Below are positions 16,570 to 26,225 of a DNA stretch of 64,000 nt, piece by piece (the first letter of the stretch is position 1; each line of letters opens with the position of its first letter). The position numbers were made by a program, and so were the translations under genes. The notes beneath the pieces are model-generated. The model did not search any database, had not been told where the DNA came from, and saw only the letters and a list, made by a program, of their open reading frames with translations. The stretch is from Nonlabens antarcticus (GTDB taxonomy: Bacteria > Bacteroidota > Bacteroidia > Flavobacteriales > Flavobacteriaceae), in assembly GCF_015356755.1 (NCBI RefSeq), contig NZ_JADFCO010000065.1:372001-436000 (forward strand), given 5' to 3'.

Positions 16570-19410
16570 TTAAAATCTTAGATATACGCTTAAATAATAA
16601 CTGGTTCCATTCCCAAAGAAATAGCGCGGCGCAAATACTTCTCTGGGATTATTTTTATCATCTCTGACAGATCGAAAGTTTGAATTGCGAGATTGCTCAA
16701 AGCCTCCTGTCTTATATTCTTGGGCCATAATATTATTTACAACACAAAAGAACCCCACATACTTCCCGCCGATTCTCCAAGATTTCCCCCCTATTATATT
16801 AACCAGCATGTAATCATCAAACTGTTCCTGTTTTAATAGTTGCTTTGCAAGATCTGCATCATAATCAGAAAACGGCTGTCGGTCAAAATCAAGCGAAAAA
16901 TTATCAGACCGTCGCAGATTGCTGATGTCTGAATATGCATTTGCAAAGTAATTGACGGTAGCGCCTATATTCCAATACTCAGCATCACGATATTCAAAAC
17001 CTAATTGCGCCGCCGTTTCTGGACCGCCTGCCACATGTAGATTCTTAAGTTTTGTCTTTCCGTCACCAAACGTGAGCTGTCCTTCAAAATCATCACTAGT
17101 TAAGTAAAGGTTGGGATTATTAGTATATGTGTTTTGGCCTAGAGCTAAAGCTCCTTTTACTTTGATCGTGGGTGTAATTTGATACTCCGCACCTAATTCT
17201 AAACCCATGTTTTGTCTTCCGACACCTGTCAGAACCTCTTGCACAAATGCAGCTCCATCATCACTGGGGAGTCCAGTCAAGTCTTCTGTAAAATAAAAAC
17301 CTAAGTCATTTTCATTTTCAAACGCCAGATAGTAACCCGTCAAACGTATTTTTACAAGTGGTGACCTATAAATATAGCTTGCATCTAGACTATAACTTTG
17401 ACTAGATTCTACGCCATCCACGATTAAGTTATTCTGACGAGCATTGACAAAAGTATTCCTGATGTAGGGAGCTTTGGTAATGTAGGCAGCATTGACATTT
17501 ATGAGATTGATACCGTTAATTTTATAAGTAGCTCCACCCTTAAAGCCGAAATCTGTAAAACTGACTTTTTCACTTTTACCAAAGGACTCGTTACCTACAA
17601 AATTCCCATTCTCAAATATTCCATCACGCTGGTAACTGGTTTTCGTAGCAGTCCCAGCCATAAAAAAGTCCACTTTTTTCGTTCTAAATTGTGTTTGTGC
17701 AAATGATGAAAGCACATTTGCATCAATTATGTAATTGAATTTGTAGCGATCGCCTACCGTTGCAATCCTGTTGGGATTTTTTAGATCAGATTGAGCGGCT
17801 TGATCTTGAGTTATCTGGGTGGTTTCCTCAGCAAAAAAATCAACATCTAGATAGCCGATTCCTCCAAGCAGATCTTGAACTTGTGCATAATTATCACTGC
17901 TTAAATCGCGATAATTGATTCCAGCAGTTAGAAGAATATGATCGGCTAGATCTGCGGTTAAAATGCTACTCGCCTGGATTTGTTTATCGTCAATGCGATC
18001 TTCTTGAATGATATAAATAGAATTGCCGCCTGTGGTTCGAACAAGTTCATTTGCATTGTAAAGCTCTAACCAGTCCAGTTGACCATTATTTATAAAATCC
18101 TGTTCTGCCAGAAATGCTGAAGCTAAGTTTGCAGAATTCGTTCCGTTTCTTAAAAAATAGCTGGGAAGGTTTTGATAATAATCTGGATTAGGATTGTTTG
18201 CACCACCTAGATAAGCGTTTTGACCTTGAAATGTAATAAGCCTGGTCCCGCCGTTGTCGATTCTGGTATTCCCTATATGGCCGAATTGGTACGAAATATT
18301 CGTGTTCAACTGTATCTTAGGTTCAACGTCCCAGTAGTGATTGAGCATTAAGATAGGCTCATTAATCTCGCGAATTCTAGAATTCCGTTGCTTTCCATCC
18401 TGTATTCCCCAGAATGGATTGTAATCTATGTCTTTGAGATCTTTAATCTCTTCTGTAATGGCAGTTCTACGTCCGGTTCGATTTTTAGAATAGATTCCCG
18501 TAAAATTGAGGAAGTGATTTTCATTCAATTTTCGCTCTACGTTTATACTTAGAGAATTAGCATCATAAAGTGTTCCTTCCACAGATCCCTCTTTTCCGGC
18601 ACGACGTGAAGCAGTAATAGCATAAGCCCAGCCACTGCTGAGTAGCCCACTTTTATAGGTAGCCATAACACGGTGACGGTAACTTCTATTTGCAGATGCA
18701 TAGGAAACTTGCGATCCAGAACGTTGTTGGGACGCTCTCATATTAAAACTTTGTACACCGCCATATCCGCCAAATGTGACATCAGCCGGCGTCAATCCCA
18801 TGGTGTAAGTTTGATTGCGCTGCAGATCATTGATTCCACCCCAATTAGACCATTGAGGCCGGCCAGAAAACTGCTTATTCATCTCCAGACCATTGATGAG
18901 AATTTTGCCATCCTCGCTATTAAGACCTCGAGGCCTAAAAAAAGTAGCGCTAAAATCATACGCCGCTGCTCTTAAAAACTGATCTTTAATAGATTGCAAC
19001 ATGCCAGAAATATTGTTTGCGGCATTCTCATCTTCCGCCAGATCATTTTCTGTTAGGGAAATTATACCTAGAGCTTGCTCACGCTGGACATCATCGATTT
19101 GCAAGTAAAGCGGATTGATGTTTACAGTCTCACCCTTAACTATAATTATAGGAATGTTACGCGTTAGGTAGTTGTTAGATTCAATAATAAGCATTTGATC
19201 ACCTTGCTCAATCTGCTTTGAGAACACAAAATAACCTTGCGCATCCGTAGTCATTTCAATTTGTGAACCTCTTATTAAAACGAGAGCGCCTGGAATAGGT
19301 TCTTCTGTAATTTCATCAAGAACCCTTCCTTTGAGTAGGTTTTGTGAGACACCTAGAGAGCAAAAAAGCACGGCAATAGCCAGTACACACCTTGAGTATA
19401 ACGGTTTCAT
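16570..19410 (-). CDS. TonB-dependent receptor with carboxypeptidase-like regulatory domain
   Basis: This 946-residue outer-membrane receptor has a signal peptide (about residues 1-22, ending GVSQ), a carboxypeptidase-regulatory-like beta-sandwich (about 25-105, LKGRVLDEITEEPIPGALV), a plug region with FRPRGLNSEDGKILINGLEMN, and a long beta-barrel ending in YLSVYLRF with the terminal Phe. It imports an unidentified substrate using TonB energy. The DUF5689 lipoprotein follows after 30 bases. The divergent EEP gene starts 134 bases away. No SusD homologue is present, so this is not a classical polysaccharide locus. Confidence 0.92.
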   Translation of the reverse strand: MKPLYSRCVLAIAVLFCSLGVSQNLLKGRVLDEITEEPIPGALVLIRGSQIEMTTDAQGYFVFSKQIEQGDQMLIIESNNYLTRNIPIIIVKGETVNINPLYLQIDDVQREQALGIISLTENDLAEDENAANNISGMLQSIKDQFLRAAAYDFSATFFRPRGLNSEDGKILINGLEMNKQFSGRPQWSNWGGINDLQRNQTYTMGLTPADVTFGGYGGVQSFNMRASQQRSGSQVSYASANRSYRHRVMATYKSGLLSSGWAYAITASRRAGKEGSVEGTLYDANSLSINVERKLNENHFLNFTGIYSKNRTGRRTAITEEIKDLKDIDYNPFWGIQDGKQRNSRIREINEPILMLNHYWDVEPKIQLNTNISYQFGHIGNTRIDNGGTRLITFQGQNAYLGGANNPNPDYYQNLPSYFLRNGTNSANLASAFLAEQDFINNGQLDWLELYNANELVRTTGGNSIYIIQEDRIDDKQIQASSILTADLADHILLTAGINYRDLSSDNYAQVQDLLGGIGYLDVDFFAEETTQITQDQAAQSDLKNPNRIATVGDRYKFNYIIDANVLSSFAQTQFRTKKVDFFMAGTATKTSYQRDGIFENGNFVGNESFGKSEKVSFTDFGFKGGATYKINGINLINVNAAYITKAPYIRNTFVNARQNNLIVDGVESSQSYSLDASYIYRSPLVKIRLTGYYLAFENENDLGFYFTEDLTGLPSDDGAAFVQEVLTGVGRQNMGLELGAEYQITPTIKVKGALALGQNTYTNNPNLYLTSDDFEGQLTFGDGKTKLKNLHVAGGPETAAQLGFEYRDAEYWNIGATVNYFANAYSDISNLRRSDNFSLDFDRQPFSDYDADLAKQLLKQEQFDDYMLVNIIGGKSWRIGGKYVGFFCVVNNIMAQEYKTGGFEQSRNSNFRSVRDDKNNPREVFAPRYFFGNGTSYYLSVYLRF

Positions 19411-19475
19411 GCAATGTTAATATTTTGATAATTTCTGAAGTGTTGGGCAATGTAATGTATTAATAATCAAGATCG

Positions 19476-19483
19476 TACCTTTG
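19476..19483 (+). promoter_or_regulatory. -7 box upstream of secreted EEP gene
   Basis: TACCTTTG, 61 bases before the preferred ATG (19545) and 22 before an alternative TTG (19506). Confidence 0.35.
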
Positions 19484-19544
19484 AGTTAGATTTTACCTTA
19501 AGAGTTTGTCAAAGCACAGACATAAACGCAAAAAAACCGATGTA

Positions 19545-20621
19545 ATGCTTAAATATTTGATTTGTAGTATTTTAATTTATTTCGCTTTCGCGAAAGCGAT
19601 GCTTGCTCAAACCGAAGCAACTAAAGAGTATCGAGTGCAAACGGTAGCGTTTTATAATCTTGAGAATCTTTTTGACACTGTTGATGATGTAACATTGAAT
19701 GACGAGGCCAGCCCAATGATGGAGCTCGATCCAGGTATTAGAGAGGAAGTTTACGACAAGAAATTGACTAACATGGCGCGCGTTATCCGCAAATTAGGCG
19801 CTGAGAAATCTGAGTCGGCACCAGCCATTGTTGGGGTCTGTGAGGTAGAAAATCGTAAGGTCCTTGTGGATCTTGTCAATCATCCATTACTTAAAGAATT
19901 TGATTATGGGATCGAGCATTTTGAATCTCCAGACCGTCGCGGTATTGACACTGGGTTTGTATATAGGAAGAGCGAGTTCAGGATTTTAAACGCTGCCTCA
20001 AAAGAGCTGTTTATTTATGATACAGAAGATGGGCATCGCATCTATACCCGCAGCCCAATTATAGTAACTGGCGAACTCAACGGTGATAAAATGACCTTTA
20101 TTGTCAATCACTGGCCGTCCCGTAGCGGTGGTGAACAGAAAAGTCGCAGTAAGCGTAATGCCGCTGCTGCATTGAACAAAGCGATCGTTGATAGCTTGCA
20201 CAGTATCGATGCCATGTCTAAAATATTTATCATGGGAGATTTCAATGATGATCCTACAAATGAGAGTCTCAAGGATATTCTAAAGGCAGAAAGAGACCGC
20301 GAGAAAATAAGACCGCAAATGATCTATAATCCATATAGTCAGATGCATAAAGATGGTTACAACACTCTAGCTTACAGAGATTCTGGAAATTTGTTTGATC
20401 AAATTACGTTTACCTATCCTTTACTGCAGGAAGCACAACAAACGGGTTATAAATACTGGCAGGCACATATCTACAATCCTGGGTTTTTGACTAATAAAAC
20501 AGGACGATATAAAGGATACCCGCACCGCAGTTTTATAGGGAATGTTTTTGCCGATGGTTACAGCGATCACTTCCCGGTTTTTGTTTATCTGGTAAGGGAA
20601 ATTAAAACAGGAAAAAAGTAA
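19545..20621 (+). CDS. Secreted EEP-family phosphoesterase/nuclease
   Basis: About 358 residues. From the ATG at 19545 the protein starts with a signal peptide (MLKYLICSILIYFAFAKAML, cleavage near AQ), so it acts outside the cytoplasm. EEP motifs are FYNLENLFD, GVCEVENRKVL, HWPSRSGGE, MGDFNDDPTN and YSDHFPVFV. An in-frame TTG 39 bases upstream would add a very basic n-region (KHRHKRKK) and is possible given the promoter position. The end of the signal peptide is encoded by the dispersed palindrome. It is homologous to the EEP gene at 14032 and diverges from the TonB receptor; a role in breaking down extracellular nucleic acid or phosphoesters is inferred. Confidence 0.88.
   Translation: MLKYLICSILIYFAFAKAMLAQTEATKEYRVQTVAFYNLENLFDTVDDVTLNDEASPMMELDPGIREEVYDKKLTNMARVIRKLGAEKSESAPAIVGVCEVENRKVLVDLVNHPLLKEFDYGIEHFESPDRRGIDTGFVYRKSEFRILNAASKELFIYDTEDGHRIYTRSPIIVTGELNGDKMTFIVNHWPSRSGGEQKSRSKRNAAAALNKAIVDSLHSIDAMSKIFIMGDFNDDPTNESLKDILKAERDREKIRPQMIYNPYSQMHKDGYNTLAYRDSGNLFDQITFTYPLLQEAQQTGYKYWQAHIYNPGFLTNKTGRYKGYPHRSFIGNVFADGYSDHFPVFVYLVREIKTGKK
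19583..19598. repeat. Dispersed palindrome, copy 7, in signal peptide
   Basis: Exact CGCTTTCGCGAAAGCG encoding AFAKA in the signal peptide of the secreted EEP protein. Confidence 0.9.
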
Positions 20622-20752
20622 GTCGGTGTTGTTGTGCGTGCTCAGGAAGTGGTAAAGCATGAAAAAAATGATGCTGTTTTAAGCTAGGATTTCCGTGATA
20701 AGAATCGACTTAAACTTGATGCTCAAAATAGGGCTTAGGAAAAGCACTGTTT

Positions 20753-21115
20753 TCAAAAATGGTAAAAAGCATCTTCCAAATGTTCCACCTTAACTCCGGC
20801 TCTGTTTTTTATAATCCCAACAATATCAAAGCGCACTTCTAGATCTTCTTCTTCTAGCTCTTCTACAAAATGATGAGCCGTTTCTACTAGTCTTTTTATT
20901 TGTGCTGGTTTGAGAAAATCTTGCGGATCACCAAAATCTGGTGTTGACCGCGTTTTTACCTCCACAATAACGATCGTATTTTCAATTCTTGCGATGATAT
21001 CAACCTCTCCTTTTAAATACACATAATTGCGCGCTAGGATTTGATAGCCTTTCTTCAACAAGTGGTCTGCTGCCATTTGCTCGCCTATATCACCTAGATC
21101 GTTATGGTCAGCCAT
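20753..21115 (-). CDS. YraN family (UPF0102) endonuclease-like protein
   Basis: This 120-residue protein matches the UPF0102/YraN family, with a Holliday-junction-resolvase-like (restriction endonuclease) fold of uncertain function. Motifs: GEQMAADHLLKKGYQILARN at the start, then GEVDIIAR and VIVEVKTRS, which provide the Asp and Glu-x-Lys residues of a nuclease site. It begins three bases after the stop of the LD-carboxypeptidase gene, so the two are co-transcribed. The normal family length is about 115-125 residues. Confidence 0.92.
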   Translation of the reverse strand: MADHNDLGDIGEQMAADHLLKKGYQILARNYVYLKGEVDIIARIENTIVIVEVKTRSTPDFGDPQDFLKPAQIKRLVETAHHFVEELEEEDLEVRFDIVGIIKNRAGVKVEHLEDAFYHF

Positions 21116-21118
21116 GTG

Positions 21119-22021
21119 TTATTGAGAAATAGTAATATTATTCTCGCGGATGTCAATCGCAGTCGATTTGCCCAGTACAAAACTGAAGTTATCAATCCCA
21201 TGCCCAGCTGGAAAATCAAAAATAACGGGATAATCGCAGCTACCGGTATGAGCGCTGATAATTTCTTTTACGGTCTGCCCAAATGGAATCTCGTGATCTC
21301 TCATGTCTGTCATGCCACCTACTAGTAATGCTTTGAGATTATCTAATTTACCAGCACGCTTCAAGGTAGTCATCAATCGATCTATGTGATAAAGATATTC
21401 ATCCAGATCTTCAATAAAAAGAATGTGATCCTCAACATCTGGAAAGGTGGATGACCCCAGCATACTTAATAAAACCGATAGATTACCACCTACAATAGGA
21501 GCTATTATAGATTGCGCTGGTAGATCCTGATTATTTTCTAGTGTTAAAGATTGTTTACCACCAGAAACAACACGGTTCCAGCCGCGCAAGACTTCTTCAG
21601 GCTTTTCATAATATTCTTGTGGCATGAAACAATGAACACTTTGTAAACCATTTCTCTGCCATAATCCATGCAGGTTAGTAACGTCTGAATATCCCAGTAA
21701 TAACTTGTTGTTGCCGTTTAAAACACTCAGATCGATAGAATCCACAATTTTTATACTGCCGTAGCCGCCACGTGCAATCCATATCGCGTTAACGTTAGGA
21801 TCTTCAAGCGCTTCTTGAAAATCTTCAAGACGTTCTTGATCTGTACCACCGTATTGATGGTGCTTTTTACCTATTGTTTTTCCCAGACTTACTTTATAAC
21901 CTTGTGATTTCAACCAGCCAATTGCTGGTGCCAGTTTTTCAATACTGGCAATTCTTGCGGTACAAAGGATTCTAATATGGGAGTTTAATTCGAGAGTTGG
22001 AAATGCTAGTAATTCTGGCAT
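21119..22021 (-). CDS. LD-carboxypeptidase (S66 family)
   Basis: This 300-residue serine peptidase of the LdcA/MccF family removes the terminal D-alanine from muropeptide tetrapeptides during murein recycling. The nucleophile is Ser112 in LLGYSDVTNLH, preceded by IWIARGGYG; the Glu lies in LFIEDLDEYLYHIDRL and the His in FPAGHGIDNFSF. It has no signal peptide, fitting a cytoplasmic recycling enzyme. The usual HGPM segment reads VHCFMPQE here, a modest divergence. yraN follows after three bases. Confidence 0.9.
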   Translation of the reverse strand: MPELLAFPTLELNSHIRILCTARIASIEKLAPAIGWLKSQGYKVSLGKTIGKKHHQYGGTDQERLEDFQEALEDPNVNAIWIARGGYGSIKIVDSIDLSVLNGNNKLLLGYSDVTNLHGLWQRNGLQSVHCFMPQEYYEKPEEVLRGWNRVVSGGKQSLTLENNQDLPAQSIIAPIVGGNLSVLLSMLGSSTFPDVEDHILFIEDLDEYLYHIDRLMTTLKRAGKLDNLKALLVGGMTDMRDHEIPFGQTVKEIISAHTGSCDYPVIFDFPAGHGIDNFSFVLGKSTAIDIRENNITISQ

Positions 22022-22107
22022 GTATTCATTTAGAAGGTTACCGAAAAATACGAAATCTTAGGTACTGCATAAAATGAACACTTAAAAAGCTAACGGAGAA
22101 AGGTTAA

Positions 22108-22698
22108 CTACTCACCAGATTGAGAGGTCATTTTTATAGGAAGGCCCATTTGAACCCTAGTAATGTAAAGTTTGAGATCTTTAGATTTAGGATTAGAAGC
22201 ATCAAAACTATTATAGCTGTAATATTCTGTGGGAATAATATCTGAAGTAGGTCGCACGGCAAAAGTAATATCCTTTCCTGCGAGCTTTCCTGAGTCGATT
22301 TTTACTTTTCCGGGTAAATCATATCCCAGTCCATAGAATTGAACACCGGCTCCGTTTGCTTTTTCTAATACAGTAATGGGATCACCTACAGTCCCGTATG
22401 GTGTTGTCCAGCTGCCTGATTTAAACCAGTATAGCTGCTCTGGCTTGTTTCCGTTAAAAATCACTACCAGCTCATCTTCCGTTTCTGGGTAGAGCGTTTT
22501 TACAGTTTTGTCAGCATTAAACTCATTCATGAATTTAGTCTCTGTCAAGATATTTGCATCGCTATATTCTTTTTCCCAATCAGAACCATTAGAAATAAGA
22601 GTTGCTAAATGTTCTGCGTTCCAAGGATTTACCGGTTCTTCATCGTCTTTACAAGATATGAGGACGATAGCAACTAATAGTATCAATAATTTTTTCAT
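22108..22698 (-). CDS. Surface lipoprotein of unknown function (paralogue A)
   Basis: About 196 residues from the ATG at 22698: signal peptide MKKLLILLVAIVLISC with lipobox Cys16, then KDDEEP, a good match to the Lys-acidic-acidic surface-export signal. An ATG nine bases upstream is also possible; the frame also has a TTG at 22722, but that start overlaps a -7 box and is rejected. The mature protein has no family I recognise. It shares the pattern ELVV-(N/D)GNKP-QL, then GDPITVLEKANG and a C-terminal LKLYITRV with the adjacent upstream gene, so the two arose by duplication. Confidence 0.75.
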   Translation of the reverse strand: MKKLLILLVAIVLISCKDDEEPVNPWNAEHLATLISNGSDWEKEYSDANILTETKFMNEFNADKTVKTLYPETEDELVVIFNGNKPEQLYWFKSGSWTTPYGTVGDPITVLEKANGAGVQFYGLGYDLPGKVKIDSGKLAGKDITFAVRPTSDIIPTEYYSYNSFDASNPKSKDLKLYITRVQMGLPIKMTSQSGE

Positions 22699-22719
22699 GA
22701 AATCCATATTAATGGGCGG

Positions 22720-22727
22720 CAAAGATA
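22720..22727 (-). promoter_or_regulatory. -7 box for lipoprotein A
   Basis: Minus-strand TATCTTTG, 21 bases before the ATG at 22698, in the 38-base gap between the two paralogues. Confidence 0.4.
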
Positions 22728-22736
22728 ACGGTGCTT

Positions 22737-23384
22737 TTAAAACTTATAGGTAATGCTGGAGACGTAAAGATGAAGTTTTTCAACATCAGGCGCATCAGAT
22801 CTGTAAAAATCACTTCCCAGAAACTCAAAAGCAGCATCTTCGGAAACATTTTTTTTATCAGGCGCTATAAACATGTCGTAGGAGCTTGCATCAATGGCGC
22901 CTCCTTCAAAACGCACAAGACCGCTATATTCCCATCCAAACCCACCGAATTTTATGGGTTTGCCATTGACTTTATTTAAAGCCTCCACAGGAGAACCTAT
23001 ATAGATAGAATGTTTTGTGCGCCATTTTCCACGACTGCCGTACATTAATTGGAATGGTTTATTCCCGTCATAAGATACAACCAACTCATTAGGCGTGTCA
23101 CCGGCGATAATCTTCACCACACGTCTCACGGTTCCTTCTCCTGAAATCATGGTGTCATCCTTCATTGACAATTCTGGATAATCCTGATCCATCGTATCAT
23201 TTTCAAGTGATTCTACTAGGTTTTCAATAGACCAGTAGGATGCTTCTTCCTCGGTTTCATTTGCAAATAAAGAGGGATCTAAAGGACCTACATCTCCTTG
23301 ACTCGCATTTATGGGAGTATCTTGGGATACGTCGCTACAGCTTGCAACCAATACTAGTAATATTAAAAATATAAAATTTTTCAT
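22737..23384 (-). CDS. Lipoprotein of unknown function (paralogue B)
   Basis: This 215-residue lipoprotein has the signal peptide MKNFIFLILLVLVASC (Cys16) followed by SDVSQD, which lacks the Lys-acidic export signal, so it may stay periplasmic while its paralogue is surface-exposed. The mature region contains ELVVSYDGNKPFQLMYG, GSPVEALNKVNG and a C-terminal LHLYVSSI, matching blocks in the neighbouring gene downstream. No known domain recognised. The 116 bases to metG upstream hold a dispersed palindrome copy. Confidence 0.75.
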   Translation of the reverse strand: MKNFIFLILLVLVASCSDVSQDTPINASQGDVGPLDPSLFANETEEEASYWSIENLVESLENDTMDQDYPELSMKDDTMISGEGTVRRVVKIIAGDTPNELVVSYDGNKPFQLMYGSRGKWRTKHSIYIGSPVEALNKVNGKPIKFGGFGWEYSGLVRFEGGAIDASSYDMFIAPDKKNVSEDAAFEFLGSDFYRSDAPDVEKLHLYVSSITYKF

Positions 23385-23401
23385 TGAGGTTGTGAATATT
23401 A

Positions 23402-23417
23402 CGCTTTCGCGAAAGCT
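23402..23417. repeat. Dispersed palindrome, copy 8 (15/16)
   Basis: CGCTTTCGCGAAAGCT, one mismatch at the last base, in the divergent region between lipoprotein B and metG. Confidence 0.85.
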
Positions 23418-23473
23418 AACAATTTACACTTTTTACAGCTTCTATTAGAACTTTAAAGCTGCCACTTATATTG

Positions 23474-23481
23474 TAAATTTG
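23474..23481 (+). promoter_or_regulatory. -7 box for metG
   Basis: TAAATTTG fits TAnnTTTG and ends 19 bases before the ATG. Confidence 0.4.
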
Positions 23482-23500
23482 CCCTCTTTTACATGATTTC

Positions 23501-25588
23501 ATGAGCAAACAACAACGATTTACGATTACTGCGGCGCTGCCATATACAAATGGACCCGTTCATATAGGACATCTTGCCGGCGTTTACGTTCCAGCAGATA
23601 TTTATGCACGTTACCAGCGATTGAAAGGTAATGATGTCGCTTTTATTTGTGGAAGTGATGAACATGGCGTGCCTATCACCTTGAAGGCTAAAAAAGAAGG
23701 TGTTTCCCCTCAGGAAATCGTAGATCGTTATCATAAAATAATAGGAGATTCCTTTGCCGAATTTGGTATTTCATTTGACAATTACAGCCGTACCACAGCG
23801 CAGGTTCATCATGATACCGCCAGTGATTTCTTTACCAAATTATACGACAACGGCAAATTTATAGAGCAGGTCACAGAACAATTGTATGACCCAGAAGCAA
23901 ACCAGTTTCTAGCTGATAGATTTGTAGTAGGAACTTGTCCCAAATGTGGAAATCCAGAATCCTATGGCGATCAATGTGAGCGTTGCGGCACCAGCCATAA
24001 TGCAACAGATTTGATCGAACCTAAAAGCGCCATTACAGGAAATGTTCCTGAACTAAAGGAAACTAAACACTGGTTTTTACCACTGGATCAATACAGCGAC
24101 TGGTTGAATGAGTGGATTGTGGAAGGTCATGCCAATGACTGGAAAACAAATGTTCTAGGTCAGGTAAAAGGCTGGATCACAGATGGTTTAAAGCCACGCG
24201 CGGTAACCCGCGATCTGGACTGGGGAATCCCAGTTCCCGTGGAAGGTGCTGACGGAAAGGTTCTTTACGTTTGGTTTGACGCACCCATAGGTTATATTTC
24301 TTCTACTAAGGAATGGGCAGAACGGGAAGGTAAGAATTGGGAGGATTACTGGAAAAACGAGGATACTAAACTGCTACATTTTATAGGTAAGGACAACATT
24401 GTTTTTCACTGTATCATCTTTCCTGCGATGTTAAAGGCCCACGGCGAGTTCATCCTGCCAGATAATGTTCCTGCAAACGAGTTCTTGAATCTTGAAGACG
24501 ATAAAATTTCCACATCACGCAATTGGGCGGTGTGGTTGCATGAATACCTCGAGGATTTCCCGGGACAACAGGATGTACTGCGATATGTGTTGACCACAAA
24601 CGCACCAGAAACCAAAGACAATAACTTTACCTGGAAAGATTTTCAGGCGCGAAATAATAATGAGCTGGTCGCAATTTTAGGTAATTTCATAAACCGCGCG
24701 CTCGTATTGACACACAAATATTACGATGGGGTTGTGCCAGAAGCTGGGGAGTTCACTCAAGTGGACAAAGAGACGCTAGCAGCGGTTCAAGCATTTCCAG
24801 CAAGCATAGAAAGCAGTTTAGAACGTTACCGCTTCCGTGAAAGCGCAAGCGAATTTATGAACCTAGCCAGACTAGGAAACAAATACCTAGCCGATGAAGA
24901 ACCCTGGAAAGTCATCAAAACTGATCCAGAACGTGTGAAAACAGTAATGTTTGTAGGCCTACAAATTGCGGCAGCACTAGCTATTCTTGCTGAGCCTTTC
25001 CTGCCTCACACCGCAAAAAAACTTCAAGACATGCTGAACATCGCATCAAATCCTGCAGCCCGATTGCGTGCCGATTTGGTTAAAATCGAGTGGAACGATG
25101 TTTCTGAAAAGCAGGAATTACTACACCACGGCTACAAAATCAATCCAGCCGAATTGCTATTCTCAAAAATTGAGGATGAACAAATAGAAGCTCAGCTTGC
25201 AAAATTGGAAGCTACAAAAGCATCCAATAAATCCACAACACCTAATCTTATGCCACAGAAAGAAGAAACCAACTACGATGATTTTATGAAAATGGACCTG
25301 CGCGTAGGAGAGATCCTAACAGCAGAAAAATTGCCAAAATCCAATAAGTTGATGGTCATGACCGTAGACACTGGAATAGATAAAAGGACCATCGTTTCAG
25401 GAATCGCTAAATTTTTCACTGCAGAGGAATTGGTTGGAAAAAAAGTAACCGTTCTCGCAAATCTCGCACCCAGAAAATTAATGGGCGTAGAATCCCAAGG
25501 AATGATTTTACTTGCGGAAGACCCAGAAGGGAAATTGGTTTTTGTGAATCCAGATGATGCGGTTGTGAATGGGGCTACGATAGCATAG
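23501..25588 (+). CDS. metG: Methionyl-tRNA synthetase
   Basis: This 695-residue class I synthetase attaches methionine to tRNA-Met. HIGH signature at 21-24 (PVHIGH), zinc knuckle CPKCG followed by CERCG near residues 147-164, KMSKS-type loop KISTS near 333-337, an anticodon-binding helical domain, and a C-terminal EMAP/Trbp111-like tRNA-binding domain (about 590-695, MDLRVGEIL and [23 protein letters not shown]). The full-length, two-part architecture is standard. A two-mismatch version of the palindrome is embedded at 24830-24845 (RFRES). A hairpin terminator follows immediately. Confidence 0.97.
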   Translation: MSKQQRFTITAALPYTNGPVHIGHLAGVYVPADIYARYQRLKGNDVAFICGSDEHGVPITLKAKKEGVSPQEIVDRYHKIIGDSFAEFGISFDNYSRTTAQVHHDTASDFFTKLYDNGKFIEQVTEQLYDPEANQFLADRFVVGTCPKCGNPESYGDQCERCGTSHNATDLIEPKSAITGNVPELKETKHWFLPLDQYSDWLNEWIVEGHANDWKTNVLGQVKGWITDGLKPRAVTRDLDWGIPVPVEGADGKVLYVWFDAPIGYISSTKEWAEREGKNWEDYWKNEDTKLLHFIGKDNIVFHCIIFPAMLKAHGEFILPDNVPANEFLNLEDDKISTSRNWAVWLHEYLEDFPGQQDVLRYVLTTNAPETKDNNFTWKDFQARNNNELVAILGNFINRALVLTHKYYDGVVPEAGEFTQVDKETLAAVQAFPASIESSLERYRFRESASEFMNLARLGNKYLADEEPWKVIKTDPERVKTVMFVGLQIAAALAILAEPFLPHTAKKLQDMLNIASNPAARLRADLVKIEWNDVSEKQELLHHGYKINPAELLFSKIEDEQIEAQLAKLEATKASNKSTTPNLMPQKEETNYDDFMKMDLRVGEILTAEKLPKSNKLMVMTVDTGIDKRTIVSGIAKFFTAEELVGKKVTVLANLAPRKLMGVESQGMILLAEDPEGKLVFVNPDDAVVNGATIA
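24830..24845. repeat. Degenerate palindrome copy in metG (14/16)
   Basis: CGCTTCCGTGAAAGCG, two mismatches to the core, read as RFRES. It could be a decayed copy or coincidence. Confidence 0.5.
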
Positions 25589-25593
25589 TTTCC

Positions 25594-25619
25594 AAAGGGT
25601 GGACTTAAGTCCACCTTTT
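25594..25619 (+). terminator. Terminator after metG; copy 1 of GGACTTAAGTCC hairpin
   Basis: Perfect 18-bp palindrome GGTGGACTTAAGTCCACC (25598-25615) followed by TTTT, six bases beyond the metG stop region. A related hairpin occurs at 26226-26263. Confidence 0.7.
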
Positions 25620-25684
25620 GTAAAACTTTTTTTGAGTCTGCTGTTCAGAAAAAAGTATCTATATTTCTTGTTTACATTAGTCTT

Positions 25685-26134
25685 ATGAAATTTAAAAATT
25701 TATTCCTACTCGCAGCCTTTGCACTCTTGACTTCTTGTGCATTGAAGCCCATTCCGTCAGAGTTTAATAATAAAAAGGTGGAGCGGGAAAACGTGAAATT
25801 AGAAGATCTAGGGAATGGAACGATTCTGATCTATAACGGTTCTAACGTATTTCATAAAGCAGACAATACAGAACGTCTTAATATCTGGATTAATGACAAA
25901 GCTTTAGGTCAGTTGCGCGGTTCAGAATATGTTATTGTGAATCTTAAAGAAGGAAATTATAAGTTTGATGTGCTGCATCTAGATGTCGTAAACATGAGAA
26001 GCAACCATGAGGTCACAATTGACGAGCAAACTAAAGTCATTAAAATCAAACCAAATATTACTTCAAACAAATTAGAAGTCACGAATGAGCTGCCTGAAAA
26101 ATGGGAAAAATTCAAATACGTGGAACCTCGTTAA
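25685..26134 (+). CDS. Lipoprotein, possibly DUF2846-like
   Basis: This 149-residue lipoprotein has a signal peptide ending LLTSC (Cys18) followed by ALKPIP. The mature part contains NGTILIYNGSNVF, then NIWINDKALGQLRGSEYVIVNLKEGNYKF, a pattern like DUF2846 domains (a short beta-rich unit with a bound-name and a Gly-x-Tyr stretch). That family call is tentative; function unknown. It stands alone between two copies of the GGACTTAAGTCC hairpin, which probably ends its own and the metG transcripts. Confidence 0.7.
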   Translation: MKFKNLFLLAAFALLTSCALKPIPSEFNNKKVERENVKLEDLGNGTILIYNGSNVFHKADNTERLNIWINDKALGQLRGSEYVIVNLKEGNYKFDVLHLDVVNMRSNHEVTIDEQTKVIKIKPNITSNKLEVTNELPEKWEKFKYVEPR

Positions 26135-26225
26135 CGAACTCTTCAACCGAAACTTTAACTAGATTCAGATTTTAATATTAAACTGTGGATTGCCCAAGCT
26201 AAACTCCAGTTTTAGTTTGCTTTAC

